Position numbers and translations under genes: made by a program. A stretch of DNA of 64,000 nucleotides from Deltaproteobacteria bacterium (GTDB taxonomy: Bacteria; Myxococcota; Myxococcia; Myxococcales; Anaeromyxobacteraceae): positions 103,501-167,500 of the forward strand of contig JACRMN010000001.1 of the NCBI GenBank assembly GCA_016214955.1. Direction: 5' to 3'. The notes beneath the pieces are model-generated. The model was not told the DNA's origin and did no database searches. It saw only the letters and a program-made list of their open reading frames with translations. Positions 10,483-21,500 of the stretch are shown here, piece after piece. Numbering within the stretch: the stretch's first letter is position 1; every line of letters starts with the position of its first letter.

Positions 10483-11034
10483 TCAGCCCGGCGTCACCAT
10501 GCGTGCCCCGCAGCGGCGGCAGCGAGGCCCCGCCCCCATGGCTCCGCAGTCGCGGCACACCAGCTCGCCGCGCTCGCTGCCGGCGAGGTGGACCGGGTCG
10601 AAGCGCATGAGCCGCATGCCGCAGCGGCCGCAGAACTTGTCGCCGGGCATGGCGGTGCTGCGGCAGTAGCGGCACACCACCGGCGCCAGCGGGTCGAGCC
10701 CCGGGCCCTCGGGGATGGGCTCGGCCCGGTGGTGCTCCAGGTCGGGCACGGTCTCGACGGCGACGGCGGCGGCCGGCTCGGCGCGGGTCTGCTCCACCCA
10801 GCCGAGGTCCTCGGCCGCGGCTTCCGGCGCCGGCGACAGCCGCGTTGGCTCCAGGTCGGGCACGGTCTCGGCCGGCACCTCCACCGCCTCCATCCGCGTG
10901 GGCTCCAGGCCGGGGAGCGCCGCCACCGGCAGGCTCTCGGCCCCGGGGCCGGTGAGCCGGCGGCCGCAGACCTCGCACTCGGCGCCGGCGGCCTGCTGGT
11001 GCTCGCACAGGGGGCAGGTGACCATCGCCGGCAT
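10483..11034 (-). CDS. zinc-ribbon protein with degenerate LEPTR-type repeats
   Basis: 183 residues from ATG 11034, or 180 from ATG 11025. Three double-CxxC zinc-ribbon modules are visible: CPLCEH...CEVCG at the N terminus, CRYCRS...CGRCG at about 125, and CRDCGA...CRRCG at the C terminus. Between the first and second lies an acidic linker with four spaced repeats: LEPTRMEAVEV, LEPTRLSPAPE, VEQTRAEPAAA and LEHHRAEPIPE. No enzyme motif, no membrane segment. It lies 35 bp downstream of recG and may be its cotranscript. Possibly a protein- or nucleic-acid-binding adaptor; the function is not known. Confidence 0.75.
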   Translation of the reverse strand: MPAMVTCPLCEHQQAAGAECEVCGRRLTGPGAESLPVAALPGLEPTRMEAVEVPAETVPDLEPTRLSPAPEAAAEDLGWVEQTRAEPAAAVAVETVPDLEHHRAEPIPEGPGLDPLAPVVCRYCRSTAMPGDKFCGRCGMRLMRFDPVHLAGSERGELVCRDCGAMGAGPRCRRCGARMVTPG

Positions 11035-11069
11035 CCTAGCAGAGGGCGGCGCGCCTCGCGCCCGGGCGC

Positions 11070-13712
11070 TCACCCCACCTGCGCCAGCGAGAGCCTGCCG
11101 CTCCAGCGCCCGGCCAGCGCCTCGCGGGCGGCGGCGTTCTCCGGGCGGGCCAGGCCGGGGTCGGCCTCGGCGAGGGCGAAGGCCTCCTCCCGCGCCTCCT
11201 CCAGGATGGCCTCGTCGCGGTACAGGTCGGCCAGCTCCAGGAGCTGCTGGCCGGACTGGCGCGTCCCCAGCAGCTCGCCGGGCCCGCGCAGCCTCAGGTC
11301 GGCGCGGGCGATCTCGAAGCCGTCCTGGGTGCGGGCCAGCACCCGAAGCCGCTCCCGGGCGTCCTGGCCGGCGCGGCCGAAGTGGGCCAGCAGCAGGCAG
11401 TGGCTCCTCGCCGCCCCGCGCCCCACCCGCCCGCGCAGCTGGTGCAGCTGCGAGAGGCCGAAGCGCTCGGCGTGCTCCACCGCCATCACCGTGGCGTTGG
11501 GCACGTCCACCCCCACCTCGATGACGGTGGTGGCCACCAGGACCGCCAGGTCGCCGGAGCGGAAGCGGCCCATCACCCGCTCCTTCTCCTCGGGCTTCAT
11601 CTGGCCGTGCAGCAGCCCCACGGCGTGCGGGGCCAGCGCCTGGGCCAGCTCGGCGGCGCCGCTGGTGGCGTCGGCGAGATCGGTCTTCTCCGACTCGGCC
11701 ACCAGCGGGTAGACCACGTAGGCCTGGCGCCCGGCCTCGATCTGCTTGCGCAGGAGCTCCAGCGCCCTGGCGCGCTGGCTTTCGCCGAAGACCTTGGTCT
11801 CCACCGGCGTCCGGCCCGGGGGCAGCTCGGAGATGGTGGTCTGGTCCAGGTCGCCGTAGAAGGCCAGCGCCAGGGTGCGGGGGATGGGCGTGGCCGTCAT
11901 CACCAGCACGTCGGGCCGCACGCCCTTGGCCATGAGCTGGGCCCGCTGCAGCACGCCGAAGCGGTGCTGCTCGTCCACCACCACCAGGCCCAGCTTCTCG
12001 AAGGCCACCGCCTGCTCCAGGAGCGCGTGGGTGCCGACGGCGATGCGCGCCCGCCCGGCGGCCACCGCCTCGCGGGCCTCGCGCTGCTCCTTGCCGCGAG
12101 CCTGGGCGGCCACCAGCGCCACCTCCACGCCGCGCCCCGCCAGCCAGCCGCGCAGCGTCCGGGCGTGCTGCTCGGCGAGGAGCTCGGTGGGGGCCATGAT
12201 GGCCGCTTGCCAGCCGGCCTGGACCGCCAGCATGGCGGCGGCGAAGGCCACCGCGGTCTTGCCGCTGCCCACGTCGCCCTGCAGCAGCCGGTTCATGGGC
12301 TCGGGCCGGGCCATGTCGGCGGCGATCTGCTCGATGGCCTTCATCTGGGCGCGGGTCAGCGTGAAGGGGAGCGGGGCCAGGGCCGCCGCCATGCGCTCGG
12401 GGGTGACCTCGAAGGCGATGCCCGGATCGCGCCGCAGGCCGCGCCGCCGCAGGGCCAGCGCCAGCTGCAGGAAGAAGAGCTCCTCGAAGACGAGCCGGCG
12501 GAAGGCGGGCGTCCCCCGGCCGGCGGCGAGCAGCAGGTCGGTGCCGGCCGGCGGGAAGTGGACGTGGCGCAGCGCCTGGCCCACCGGCACCAGCCCGCGC
12601 CGCTCCCGCACCGCCGCCGGCAGGTCCTCCACCGCCTGGGGCGCGAACTCGTCGCAGAGCCGCTTCATCAGCTTGCGCAGCGCCGGGTGCTGCCAGTCGG
12701 AGGGGCCCGGGTAGAACGGCACGATGCGGCCGAAGCTGGCCGAGTCGCCGGGCTGCACCTTCTCCACCTCGGGCTGCGACATCTGCGGCTTGCCGCCGAA
12801 CCCCTCGCTCACCTTCCCCGAGGCCAGGAGCGTGTCGCCGGCTGCGTACTGCCGCATGCGCCAGGGAGCGGGGTTGAAGAAGACCAGCTCGAGCCGCCCG
12901 CTGGGGTCCTGGAGCCCGAGCCGCAGGATGGGCTTGCCGCTGCGCATCCGGGCGCTGCGGACGTGCGTCACCTGCCCGAGCGCCGTCCCCTCCTCGCCTG
13001 CCTTCAGCCCGGCGATGGGCGCGGGGCGGCTCCGGTCCTGCCAGGCCTTGGGCCAGAAGCCGAGCGCGTCCTGCACCGTCAGGTACCCGCGCTCCTCCAG
13101 CAGCCCGCGCGGAGCCGGGTGGAGCCCCGGCACCTCGGCGAGCCGGGTGACGAGGCGGGCGCGACGCGCCGCTCGTTCGGCCGGGGTCCTGGCCTCGGGA
13201 AGGAGCGGCGGCTCCGGCACGGCTGGATGGGGTGGCGATCGGTCCTCCCACGCCGCCGAGGGCGCCGGCGGCGGGGCGGTGTCCCGGCGCGACGCGGTCG
13301 GGGTCCGTGCCGGCGTCGCGGGCGGCCCTTCGACTCGGGCCCGCCGAGGCGGGCCCTCGCCCGGGGCAGGGGTCGGGGCCGGGCCCGGCTTCCCCTTCGG
13401 CGTCGGCGTCCTCGCCCTCCGCGCCAGCTCCGCGATCTCCTCCGGCACCGGCACCAGGGCCGCCAGCAGGGCGCTCACGCGAAGCAGGGCGCGCTGCCGC
13501 TCCGCCAGTGGGAGCGCGTCGAAGCGCTCTCCCTCTCCCAGGAGGCCGCGCAGTGCCGCCGAGTCGGGCGCGCCCGCGCGCCTGGCGCCGGCGACCGCCT
13601 CCTGCAGCATCTTCCCGAACCCGGCGAGCCGCCGCAGCCCCGCGAAGCCGTCGCGGGCCGCGAAGCGGATGGGCGGCACCAGCGCTTCGAGGAAGGCCGC
13701 GGGGTCGGCCAC
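11070..13712 (-). CDS. recG: ATP-dependent DNA helicase RecG (extended N terminus)
   Basis: 880 residues, against about 690 in E. coli. RecG remodels stalled replication forks and branch-migrates Holliday junctions. Seen: an OB-fold wedge region around 270-340; Walker A LLQGDVGSGKTAVAFA (about 473-488); the Walker B-type DEQH in VVVDEQHRFGV (about 579); motif III TATPIPRTLAL; and the C-terminal motif V-VI segment LRGRVGRG. The first ~200 residues are an added helical domain followed by a Pro/Ala linker containing the palindromic element described separately. GTG start at 13712, only 3 bp after the greA stop, so it is cotranscribed with greA. Confidence 0.96.
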   Translation of the reverse strand: MADPAAFLEALVPPIRFAARDGFAGLRRLAGFGKMLQEAVAGARRAGAPDSAALRGLLGEGERFDALPLAERQRALLRVSALLAALVPVPEEIAELARRARTPTPKGKPGPAPTPAPGEGPPRRARVEGPPATPARTPTASRRDTAPPPAPSAAWEDRSPPHPAVPEPPLLPEARTPAERAARRARLVTRLAEVPGLHPAPRGLLEERGYLTVQDALGFWPKAWQDRSRPAPIAGLKAGEEGTALGQVTHVRSARMRSGKPILRLGLQDPSGRLELVFFNPAPWRMRQYAAGDTLLASGKVSEGFGGKPQMSQPEVEKVQPGDSASFGRIVPFYPGPSDWQHPALRKLMKRLCDEFAPQAVEDLPAAVRERRGLVPVGQALRHVHFPPAGTDLLLAAGRGTPAFRRLVFEELFFLQLALALRRRGLRRDPGIAFEVTPERMAAALAPLPFTLTRAQMKAIEQIAADMARPEPMNRLLQGDVGSGKTAVAFAAAMLAVQAGWQAAIMAPTELLAEQHARTLRGWLAGRGVEVALVAAQARGKEQREAREAVAAGRARIAVGTHALLEQAVAFEKLGLVVVDEQHRFGVLQRAQLMAKGVRPDVLVMTATPIPRTLALAFYGDLDQTTISELPPGRTPVETKVFGESQRARALELLRKQIEAGRQAYVVYPLVAESEKTDLADATSGAAELAQALAPHAVGLLHGQMKPEEKERVMGRFRSGDLAVLVATTVIEVGVDVPNATVMAVEHAERFGLSQLHQLRGRVGRGAARSHCLLLAHFGRAGQDARERLRVLARTQDGFEIARADLRLRGPGELLGTRQSGQQLLELADLYRDEAILEEAREEAFALAEADPGLARPENAAAREALAGRWSGRLSLAQVG
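13323..13353 (-). repeat. palindromic coding element, copy A (inside recG)
   Basis: On the recG sense strand the core reads as a perfect palindromic CCCGCC-tcg-GGCGGG type hairpin followed by CGAGTCGAAGGGCCG, encoding PPRRARVEGP in the recG linker. A second copy at 18375-18405 has the same core with one base different and is read in the same frame in an unrelated protein. Similarity extends about 20 bp into both flanks (roughly 13311-13380). Confidence 0.6.
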
Positions 13713-13715
13713 CGA

Positions 13716-14240
13716 CTACGAGGACCCGGCCGGCTCGTCGCTCGCCGGGACCTCCTCCTCGACGAACTCCACCGCGCTGATCTCGTACTCGCGCTCCCCG
13801 CCCGGCGAGCGCACCTGCACCACGTCCCCCTCGCTCTTGCCGATGAGGGCCCGGGCGATGGGGCTGGTGACGCTGATGCGCCCCTGCTTGAGATCGCCCT
13901 CCAGCTCGCCGACGATGCGATAGCGCACCTCCTCGCCGTCGCCGTCGGACAGGGTGACGGTGGCGCCGAACACCACCCGGTCGCCCTTGTGCCGGGAGAC
14001 GTCGATGACCTCGGTCCGGGCGATCCAGTCCTCCAGCTGCGCGATGCGGCCCTCGAGGTGGGACTGCTTGTCCTTGGCGGCGTGGTACTCGGCGTTCTCG
14101 GAGAGGTCGCCGTGGGAGCGGGCCTCGGCGATCTCCTTCACGATCTGCGGCCGCTCCACGTACTTGCGCCGCTTCAGCTCTTCCTTGAGCCGTACCAGCC
14201 CCGCCTTGGTGATGGGTATGCGCGCGTTGGCTTCGGCCAT
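13716..14240 (-). CDS. greA: transcript cleavage factor GreA/GreB family
   Basis: 174 residues, near the usual 158-165. It inserts a coiled coil into the RNA polymerase secondary channel and stimulates hydrolysis of backtracked RNA. The N-terminal coiled coil ends in the catalytic acidic tip [13 protein letters not shown] (about 43-55), followed by the C-terminal FKBP-like domain ([20 protein letters not shown]). Start: ATG 14240 has GAGAGGG 5 bases upstream, and is preferred to the in-frame GTG at 14255. A predicted terminator precedes it, so greA-recG form their own transcription unit apart from carB. Confidence 0.95.
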   Translation of the reverse strand: MAEANARIPITKAGLVRLKEELKRRKYVERPQIVKEIAEARSHGDLSENAEYHAAKDKQSHLEGRIAQLEDWIARTEVIDVSRHKGDRVVFGATVTLSDGDGEEVRYRIVGELEGDLKQGRISVTSPIARALIGKSEGDVVQVRSPGGEREYEISAVEFVEEEVPASDEPAGSS

Positions 14241-14255
14241 CCGGACCCTCTCCAC

Positions 14256-14290
14256 AAAAATTCCGCGGCCGCCCCCTCGGGAGCGGCCGC
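14256..14290 (-). terminator. intrinsic terminator between carB and greA
   Basis: Read on the minus strand: GCGGCCGC, a 10-base loop, GCGGCCGC, then GGAATTTTTG. The 8-bp G/C stem followed by five Ts, just after the carB stop, is a classical intrinsic terminator. It ends 16 bp before the greA start. Confidence 0.75.
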
Positions 14291-14327
14291 TCGACGGTGA
14301 AAATGTGCCCTCTCGCCGCGCTCCCTG

Positions 14328-17576
<3,249 letters not shown>

Positions 17577-17666
17577 ATGGGGCGGGGAACCTAGCACATC
17601 GCACCCACACCCGTGAGCCCGGGTGGCCCCGCTTCCGGGGCGCTGCCTGGCGGCGGGAGAGCCGGC

Positions 17667-18119
17667 TCAGGGAGCGGGCTCGGGCCCCTTGGCCCGGGCC
17701 GTGCGGAGGGCGGCGAGCAGCTTCGCCACCCGCGGGAAGCGGGCCGCCAGCGCCACCACCACCGGCCCCGGCACACGCACCACCGTGAGGTCGGTGCGGG
17801 CCTCCACCGCGGCCATCCGCGCCGGGGTGCCCAGGGCGGCGAGCTCGCCGAAGATGGCGCCGCGGTCCAGGTAGGCCATCTCGCGGCGCTCGCCGCCCGA
17901 CTCCACCAGCACGACGGCCGTGCCGTCGCGCACCAGGAAGAGCTCGTCGCCGGCCTCGCCCTGCTTCACCACCACCTCGCCGGCCGGGTAGACGAGCTGC
18001 TCGGCAACGCGCAGGAGGTCGTCGTGCGCCTCGGGGTCGAGCGACTTGAAGAGGGGGCTCGACTCCACGAAGGCGCTGGCTGCCAGGTCACCCCAGATCG
18101 GCGCGGCTTCGCTGGCCAT
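17667..18119 (-). CDS. cyclic nucleotide-binding domain protein (stand-alone)
   Basis: 150 residues, essentially one cNMP-binding beta-roll. Characteristic pieces: SSPLFKSLDPEAHDDLL at the N terminus, VVVKQGEAGDELFLVRDGTA, and the phosphate-binding-cassette region AIFGELAALGTPARMAAVEA near 90-110. A C-terminal helix follows, but there is no HTH, kinase or channel, so it is a free regulatory or sensory domain. Its start codon faces the Pro/Thr-rich gene at 18151, leaving 31 bp between them, so at least one promoter must lie inside coding sequence. Ligand and partner are unknown. Confidence 0.85.
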   Translation of the reverse strand: MASEAAPIWGDLAASAFVESSPLFKSLDPEAHDDLLRVAEQLVYPAGEVVVKQGEAGDELFLVRDGTAVVLVESGGERREMAYLDRGAIFGELAALGTPARMAAVEARTDLTVVRVPGPVVVALAARFPRVAKLLAALRTARAKGPEPAP

Positions 18120-18150
18120 GGCCGAGAACGGTAGCATAAGCTCAGCGTCA

Positions 18151-18891
18151 ATGATGAACCTGGCGGGACACGTGCTGGCGCTGGCCCTGGCGCAGACCCC
18201 GGTGCCCGAGACGCCGCCCCCGGCCCCGGCCGCCGAGGCGGCTGCTCCGGCTCCCGCGCCGGAGACCCCGACCTCGACCCCGACCCCGACCCCGACCCCG
18301 ACCGCGACCCCGACCGCGACCCCGACCTCGACCCCGACCTCGACCGCGCCCCCGACCCCCGCCCTGAGCGAAGACCCGCCTCGGCGGGCGCGAGTCGAAG
18401 GGCCGACCGCGACCCCGAAGCCGGCCTCGACCCCGAAGCCGGCCCCCACCCCTGCCCCGACCGCCGCCCCACCTCCCGTGACGCCGGCGCCTGCTCCCGC
18501 CGCCGCGCCCCGCCCTCGGCCCGAGGTGACGGCGCTGGCGACGGCGGAGCGGTTCCTTGCTGCGCTGGGGAACCGGCGAGCGGAGGAGCTGGCCGCACTG
18601 TGCCGGCCCACCTTCAGCTTCGACGGGCACAGCGCCGGCGGCGCCGAGGAGGTGCAGCGGAGGTGGCGGGAGATCCTGGCAGCCCGGGCGGGCCCGCACG
18701 AGAAGGTGGCGGAGCTGGAGATCCTCCAGCCGGCAGAGGCGCTCGCCCGGCTGGGCAAGCCGCCGAAGCGGCTCGAGGCGGCGCTGGCGGCTGCCCACGC
18801 GATCGCGCTGGCCCGGGTCGGTGGCAGGCAGGTGGCGCTCTTCCTGGTGCGGCAGGGCAGCGGCTGGGCCGCCCTGGGGATGTCCGACTGA
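18151..18891 (+). CDS. Pro/Thr-rich exported protein with an NTF2-like C-terminal domain
   Basis: 246 residues. A short hydrophobic start (MMNLAGHVLALALAQ) suggests export. Residues ~20-120 are a low-complexity TP/AP linker encoded largely by tandem hexamers (18262-18360), followed by the palindromic element at 18375. Residues ~125-246 form a compact domain (TALATAERFLAALGNRRAEE, then RPTFSFDG) resembling SnoaL/NTF2-like folds, which often bind small ligands. The end reads VALFLVRQGSGWAALGM. The start is chosen at 18151 because it yields the signal-like N terminus; an alternative ATG at 18118 lies on the divergent gene's own start codon. Function unknown. Confidence 0.65.
   Translation: MMNLAGHVLALALAQTPVPETPPPAPAAEAAAPAPAPETPTSTPTPTPTPTATPTATPTSTPTSTAPPTPALSEDPPRRARVEGPTATPKPASTPKPAPTPAPTAAPPPVTPAPAPAAAPRPRPEVTALATAERFLAALGNRRAEELAALCRPTFSFDGHSAGGAEEVQRRWREILAARAGPHEKVAELEILQPAEALARLGKPPKRLEAALAAAHAIALARVGGRQVALFLVRQGSGWAALGMSD
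18262..18360 (+). repeat. tandem hexanucleotide tract
   Basis: About 14-16 near-perfect units of ACCCCG with ACCTCG and ACCGCG variants, encoding alternating Thr-Pro/Ser/Ala in the linker of the exported protein. Units are six bases, so gain or loss changes linker length without breaking the frame. Confidence 0.85.
18375..18405 (+). repeat. palindromic coding element, copy B
   Basis: The core CCCGCCTCGGCGGGC followed by CGAGTCGAAGGGCCG encodes PPRRARVEGP. It is the same sequence and reading frame as copy A in recG (13323-13353, opposite strand). The two copies lie about 5 kb apart in unrelated genes. Confidence 0.6.
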
Positions 18892-18894
18892 CGG

Positions 18895-19467
18895 TCAGTC
18901 GATGAGTCCCTCTTCCTTGGCGGCCCTCGCGAGCTTGTCCTTCAGCCGCTCGAAGCGCTTGCGCAGCGCCGCCTCGTCGGTCCGCTCGCCCTCCTCGCCG
19001 GCCAGGACCTCGGCCACCTCGCCCCAGGAGAGGGCGCGGTCGACGCGGAGGATGAGCAATGTCTGCTCGTCCTCCTCCAGCTTGGCGCGGAGCCGCTGGA
19101 GCTGCTGCGCGCGCCATTCGTGGCGGATGACGGTGCTGGCGACCACGCTGCCGGCCACGATGGAGGCCTGTGTGGTCTCGAAGCGCTCGCCGCGGCGGCG
19201 AAAGGGGTCGCGCTTGTGGCGCAGGGCCGCGTGACGCGCCAGCCGGTAGGACCAGGTCCGCAGGGACGACTCCCAGCGAAATCCCGGCAGGCCGCGCCAC
19301 AGGTCCTCGGCGAACTGCGAGAAGACGTCGCTCGCCTCCGAGGCCTCGTGCAGCAGCGCGGTCAGGTAGCCGAGGATCTCCGGGCCCAGCGAGCGGATGG
19401 CGAGCGTGGCCGCGGCCTCCATGTCGCTGCGATCCACCAGCGCCTTGACGTCGGTGTCGAGGGACAT
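18895..19467 (-). CDS. RNA polymerase sigma-70 family (ECF-like) factor
   Basis: 190 residues with the two-domain build of ECF sigma factors. Region 2 is around 45-85 (DVFSQFAEDLWRGLPGF, then LRTWSYRLARHAALRHKR). A region 4-like helix-turn-helix at about 130-180 contains RVDRALSWGEVAEVL and LRKRFERLKDKL. No anti-sigma gene is adjacent. It follows coaD by 9 bp on the same strand and is probably cotranscribed with the CDF - unknown - rsmD - coaD run. Its regulon is unknown. Region 4 is less canonical than region 2, so it could be a divergent ECF subgroup. Confidence 0.8.
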   Translation of the reverse strand: MSLDTDVKALVDRSDMEAAATLAIRSLGPEILGYLTALLHEASEASDVFSQFAEDLWRGLPGFRWESSLRTWSYRLARHAALRHKRDPFRRRGERFETTQASIVAGSVVASTVIRHEWRAQQLQRLRAKLEEDEQTLLILRVDRALSWGEVAEVLAGEEGERTDEAALRKRFERLKDKLARAAKEEGLID

Positions 19468-19476
19468 CGTCGCGCC

Positions 19477-19965
19477 CTACGGCGTGCGCCGGAAGCGGGC
19501 CTGCAGGGCCCTGAAGACGTTGGGGGGCACGAGCCGCGAGACGTCGCCGCCGAAGCTGGCGACCTCCCGGACCAGGCTGGAGGCCACGTAGAAGTAGTCC
19601 TCGCCGGTCATCATGAAGACGCTCTCGAACTCCGGGTCCAGGTTGCGGTTCATGTTGGCGATCTGGAACTCGTACTCGAAGTCGGACACGGCGCGCAGGC
19701 CGCGCAGCACGGTGTGGACGCCCTGGTGCTTGGCGTAGTCCACCAGCAGGCCATCGAAGCTGTCCACCTCCACGCGCGGGTCGTTGCCCACCGCCTCGGC
19801 GATGAGCGCCCGGCGCTCGTCCACGCTGAAGAGCGGCTTCTTGGCCGGGTTGTTGGCGATGGCCACGATCAGCCGGTCGAAGACCTTGAGCCCGCGCTGG
19901 ATGAGCGAGAGGTGGCCGTTGGTCATCGGGTCGAAGCTGCCGGGGTAGATGGCGCGGCGTGCCAT
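19477..19965 (-). CDS. coaD: phosphopantetheine adenylyltransferase
   Basis: 162 residues, the typical length. It transfers AMP from ATP to 4'-phosphopantetheine in coenzyme A synthesis, in the cytoplasm. Seen: nucleotidyltransferase motif [15 protein letters not shown] (T/HxGH type) at residues 7-21; [21 protein letters not shown] at about 86-106, a family hallmark; and the second ATP site [17 protein letters not shown] near 120. It lies 18 bp downstream of rsmD, a frequent rsmD-coaD neighbour pair in bacteria. Confidence 0.97.
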   Translation of the reverse strand: MARRAIYPGSFDPMTNGHLSLIQRGLKVFDRLIVAIANNPAKKPLFSVDERRALIAEAVGNDPRVEVDSFDGLLVDYAKHQGVHTVLRGLRAVSDFEYEFQIANMNRNLDPEFESVFMMTGEDYFYVASSLVREVASFGGDVSRLVPPNVFRALQARFRRTP

Positions 19966-19983
19966 GGAGGACGGCAGTATCGA

Positions 19984-20520
19984 TCAGCGTCGCCGATAGA
20001 TCGAGATCCCGGTGCTGCCCCAGGTGCGGCGCGCGTCCAGGGCGAGCCCCGGCGGGTCGTCGGGCGGCGGCGCGCCGGCGTCGTGCTCGGCCACCACCGT
20101 GGCCTGCGGCGCCAGCAGGGGCGCGAGCGCGGCCAGGGCCGCGCCCGGACCCACCTCGTAGGGCGGATCGAGGAACACCAGGTGGAAGGCGCCGCCGCCC
20201 AGCCGCGCCAGCGCTCGCTCCACCGGCTCGCAGCGCACCTCCACCCGCCCGGCCATCCCGCAGGCCCCGGCGTTCCTGCGGATGCACTCGGCGGCGCGCC
20301 GATCGGCCTCGACGCACACCGCTCGCTCGCAGCCCCGCGACAGCGCCTCCAGCGCCAGGGCGCCGGTGCCCGCGTAGAGGTCCAGGACCCGCCCGCCCTC
20401 GAAGAACTGGCCCAGCACGTTGAAGAGCGCGCCACGCACCTTGTCGCTGGTGGGGCGGGTGGCCTGCCCCGGCGGCGCCTGGAGCCGGCGCCCCCGCGCC
20501 TCGCCGGCCACGATCCTCAC
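19984..20520 (-). CDS. rsmD: 16S rRNA (guanine(966)-N2)-methyltransferase RsmD
   Basis: 178 residues. It methylates G966 of 16S rRNA using S-adenosylmethionine. Motifs: an N-terminal RIVAGEARGRRLQAP, then RPTSDKVRGALFNVL; the SAM loop VLDLYAGTGALALEALSRG (about 48-66); and the catalytic LVFLDPPYE (about 118-126), the DPPY motif of N-methyltransferases. It starts with GTG at 20520, overlapping the stop of the upstream unknown gene as GTGA, and sits directly before coaD. Confidence 0.95.
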   Translation of the reverse strand: MRIVAGEARGRRLQAPPGQATRPTSDKVRGALFNVLGQFFEGGRVLDLYAGTGALALEALSRGCERAVCVEADRRAAECIRRNAGACGMAGRVEVRCEPVERALARLGGGAFHLVFLDPPYEVGPGAALAALAPLLAPQATVVAEHDAGAPPPDDPPGLALDARRTWGSTGISIYRRR

Positions 20521-21500
20521 GGGCGCCTCTCCGGTCCCGCCAGGGCCTCCACCACCAGGTCGGCGGTCCCGCTCGCGCCGAGCGCCTCCACCAGGGCTGC
20601 GGCCTCGCCGTAGAAGAGCCCCTCGCCCCCCTCCCCGCCCGCCGGCGGCGCGCGCAGGCGCTCGCCCGGCGCGCCGCGCTGCAGCGCTGCCTCGCGCTCG
20701 GCGGGAGGGAGCGCCGGGAGGCCGGCCTGCAGCACCGCCTCGCCGTCCTCGACGACGGCCACGCCGGCGGGGCGCAGCACCGGCAGCAGCAGGCGGCCCG
20801 CCGGCCCGCGCCGCAGGAGCGGGGTCGGGCCCAGCGCCCGGGCCACCGCCGCCAGCGCCCGGGCCTGGGCCCGCGCCTCCTCGACGCCGGCCGGCGCCTC
20901 GCAGCGCACACCCAGCAGATCGGGCTCGAGCCCCCAGCCCTGCAGCTCCTCCAGGAAGGCGGTGGCCACGTCGGCGTCGAGCCCCTCGCCGCCGCCGGGG
21001 ACCAGGCACTCCACCGCCAGCTCCCGCTCGGCGGCCTGGGCCGCCACCTGCGCCGCGGCCCGCGCCCGCTCGGCCACCGGGATGCGGTCCACCGCCACCG
21101 CCAGGTGGGTGAGGCCGGCCTCCACCAGCCTGTAGGCGTGAGCCACCGCCGCCTCGACGCCGCCGGGCGCGACGGCGATCGAGGCCGAGAGGAAGACCGG
21201 CAGCCGGGGCGCCAGCTCCTCGGCGGCGGCGGCCGCGGCCGCGAACCAGGGCTCCGGCGCCAGGCCCGCCGGCAGCCCCAGGCCGAGCGCGCTGCGGGCC
21301 TCCTTGCACGCCAGCAGCGCCGCCCGCATCAGGGCGGGGAGCGGCGCGGAGAGCAGCGGGACCGGGCGGCCGGCGGCGCGCAGCGGAGGCAGGAGGTCGC
21401 GCAGCGAGAGCACGCAGGCCTCGCTGCGCGGCCGGAGGCGCTGCACGACGCTGGCCGGACGGAAGGCGAGCAGCGGCCGCTTGCCGGGGCCGGCGCTCAA
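20517..21500 (-). CDS. unknown protein, possibly a TIM-barrel aldolase relative
   Basis: 327 residues. No family recognised with confidence. The alternation of helices and short strands (PVPLLSAPLP, LPVFLSASIAV, LTHLAVAVDRI, LAVECLVPG) and the order of segments loosely resemble class II fructose-bisphosphate aldolase or GatZ/KbaZ-type barrels, but the zinc-binding histidines of those enzymes are not seen. Start: a TTG at 21500 overlaps the CDF transporter stop (TTGA), as in other coupled pairs in this window. It is coupled at its 3' end to rsmD. Codon bias agrees with its neighbours. Confidence 0.6.
   Translation of the reverse strand: MSAGPGKRPLLAFRPASVVQRLRPRSEACVLSLRDLLPPLRAAGRPVPLLSAPLPALMRAALLACKEARSALGLGLPAGLAPEPWFAAAAAAAEELAPRLPVFLSASIAVAPGGVEAAVAHAYRLVEAGLTHLAVAVDRIPVAERARAAAQVAAQAAERELAVECLVPGGGEGLDADVATAFLEELQGWGLEPDLLGVRCEAPAGVEEARAQARALAAVARALGPTPLLRRGPAGRLLLPVLRPAGVAVVEDGEAVLQAGLPALPPAEREAALQRGAPGERLRAPPAGGEGGEGLFYGEAAALVEALGASGTADLVVEALAGPERRP

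Noticed and set aside
17577..17666. A riboswitch or carA upstream of carB
   Set aside because: Only 90 bp separates carB from the neighbouring gene end, with no conserved RNA motif or coding frame.
18262..18360. Possible CRISPR-like direct repeats
   Set aside because: Units are six bases, contiguous and coding; there are no spacers or cas genes.
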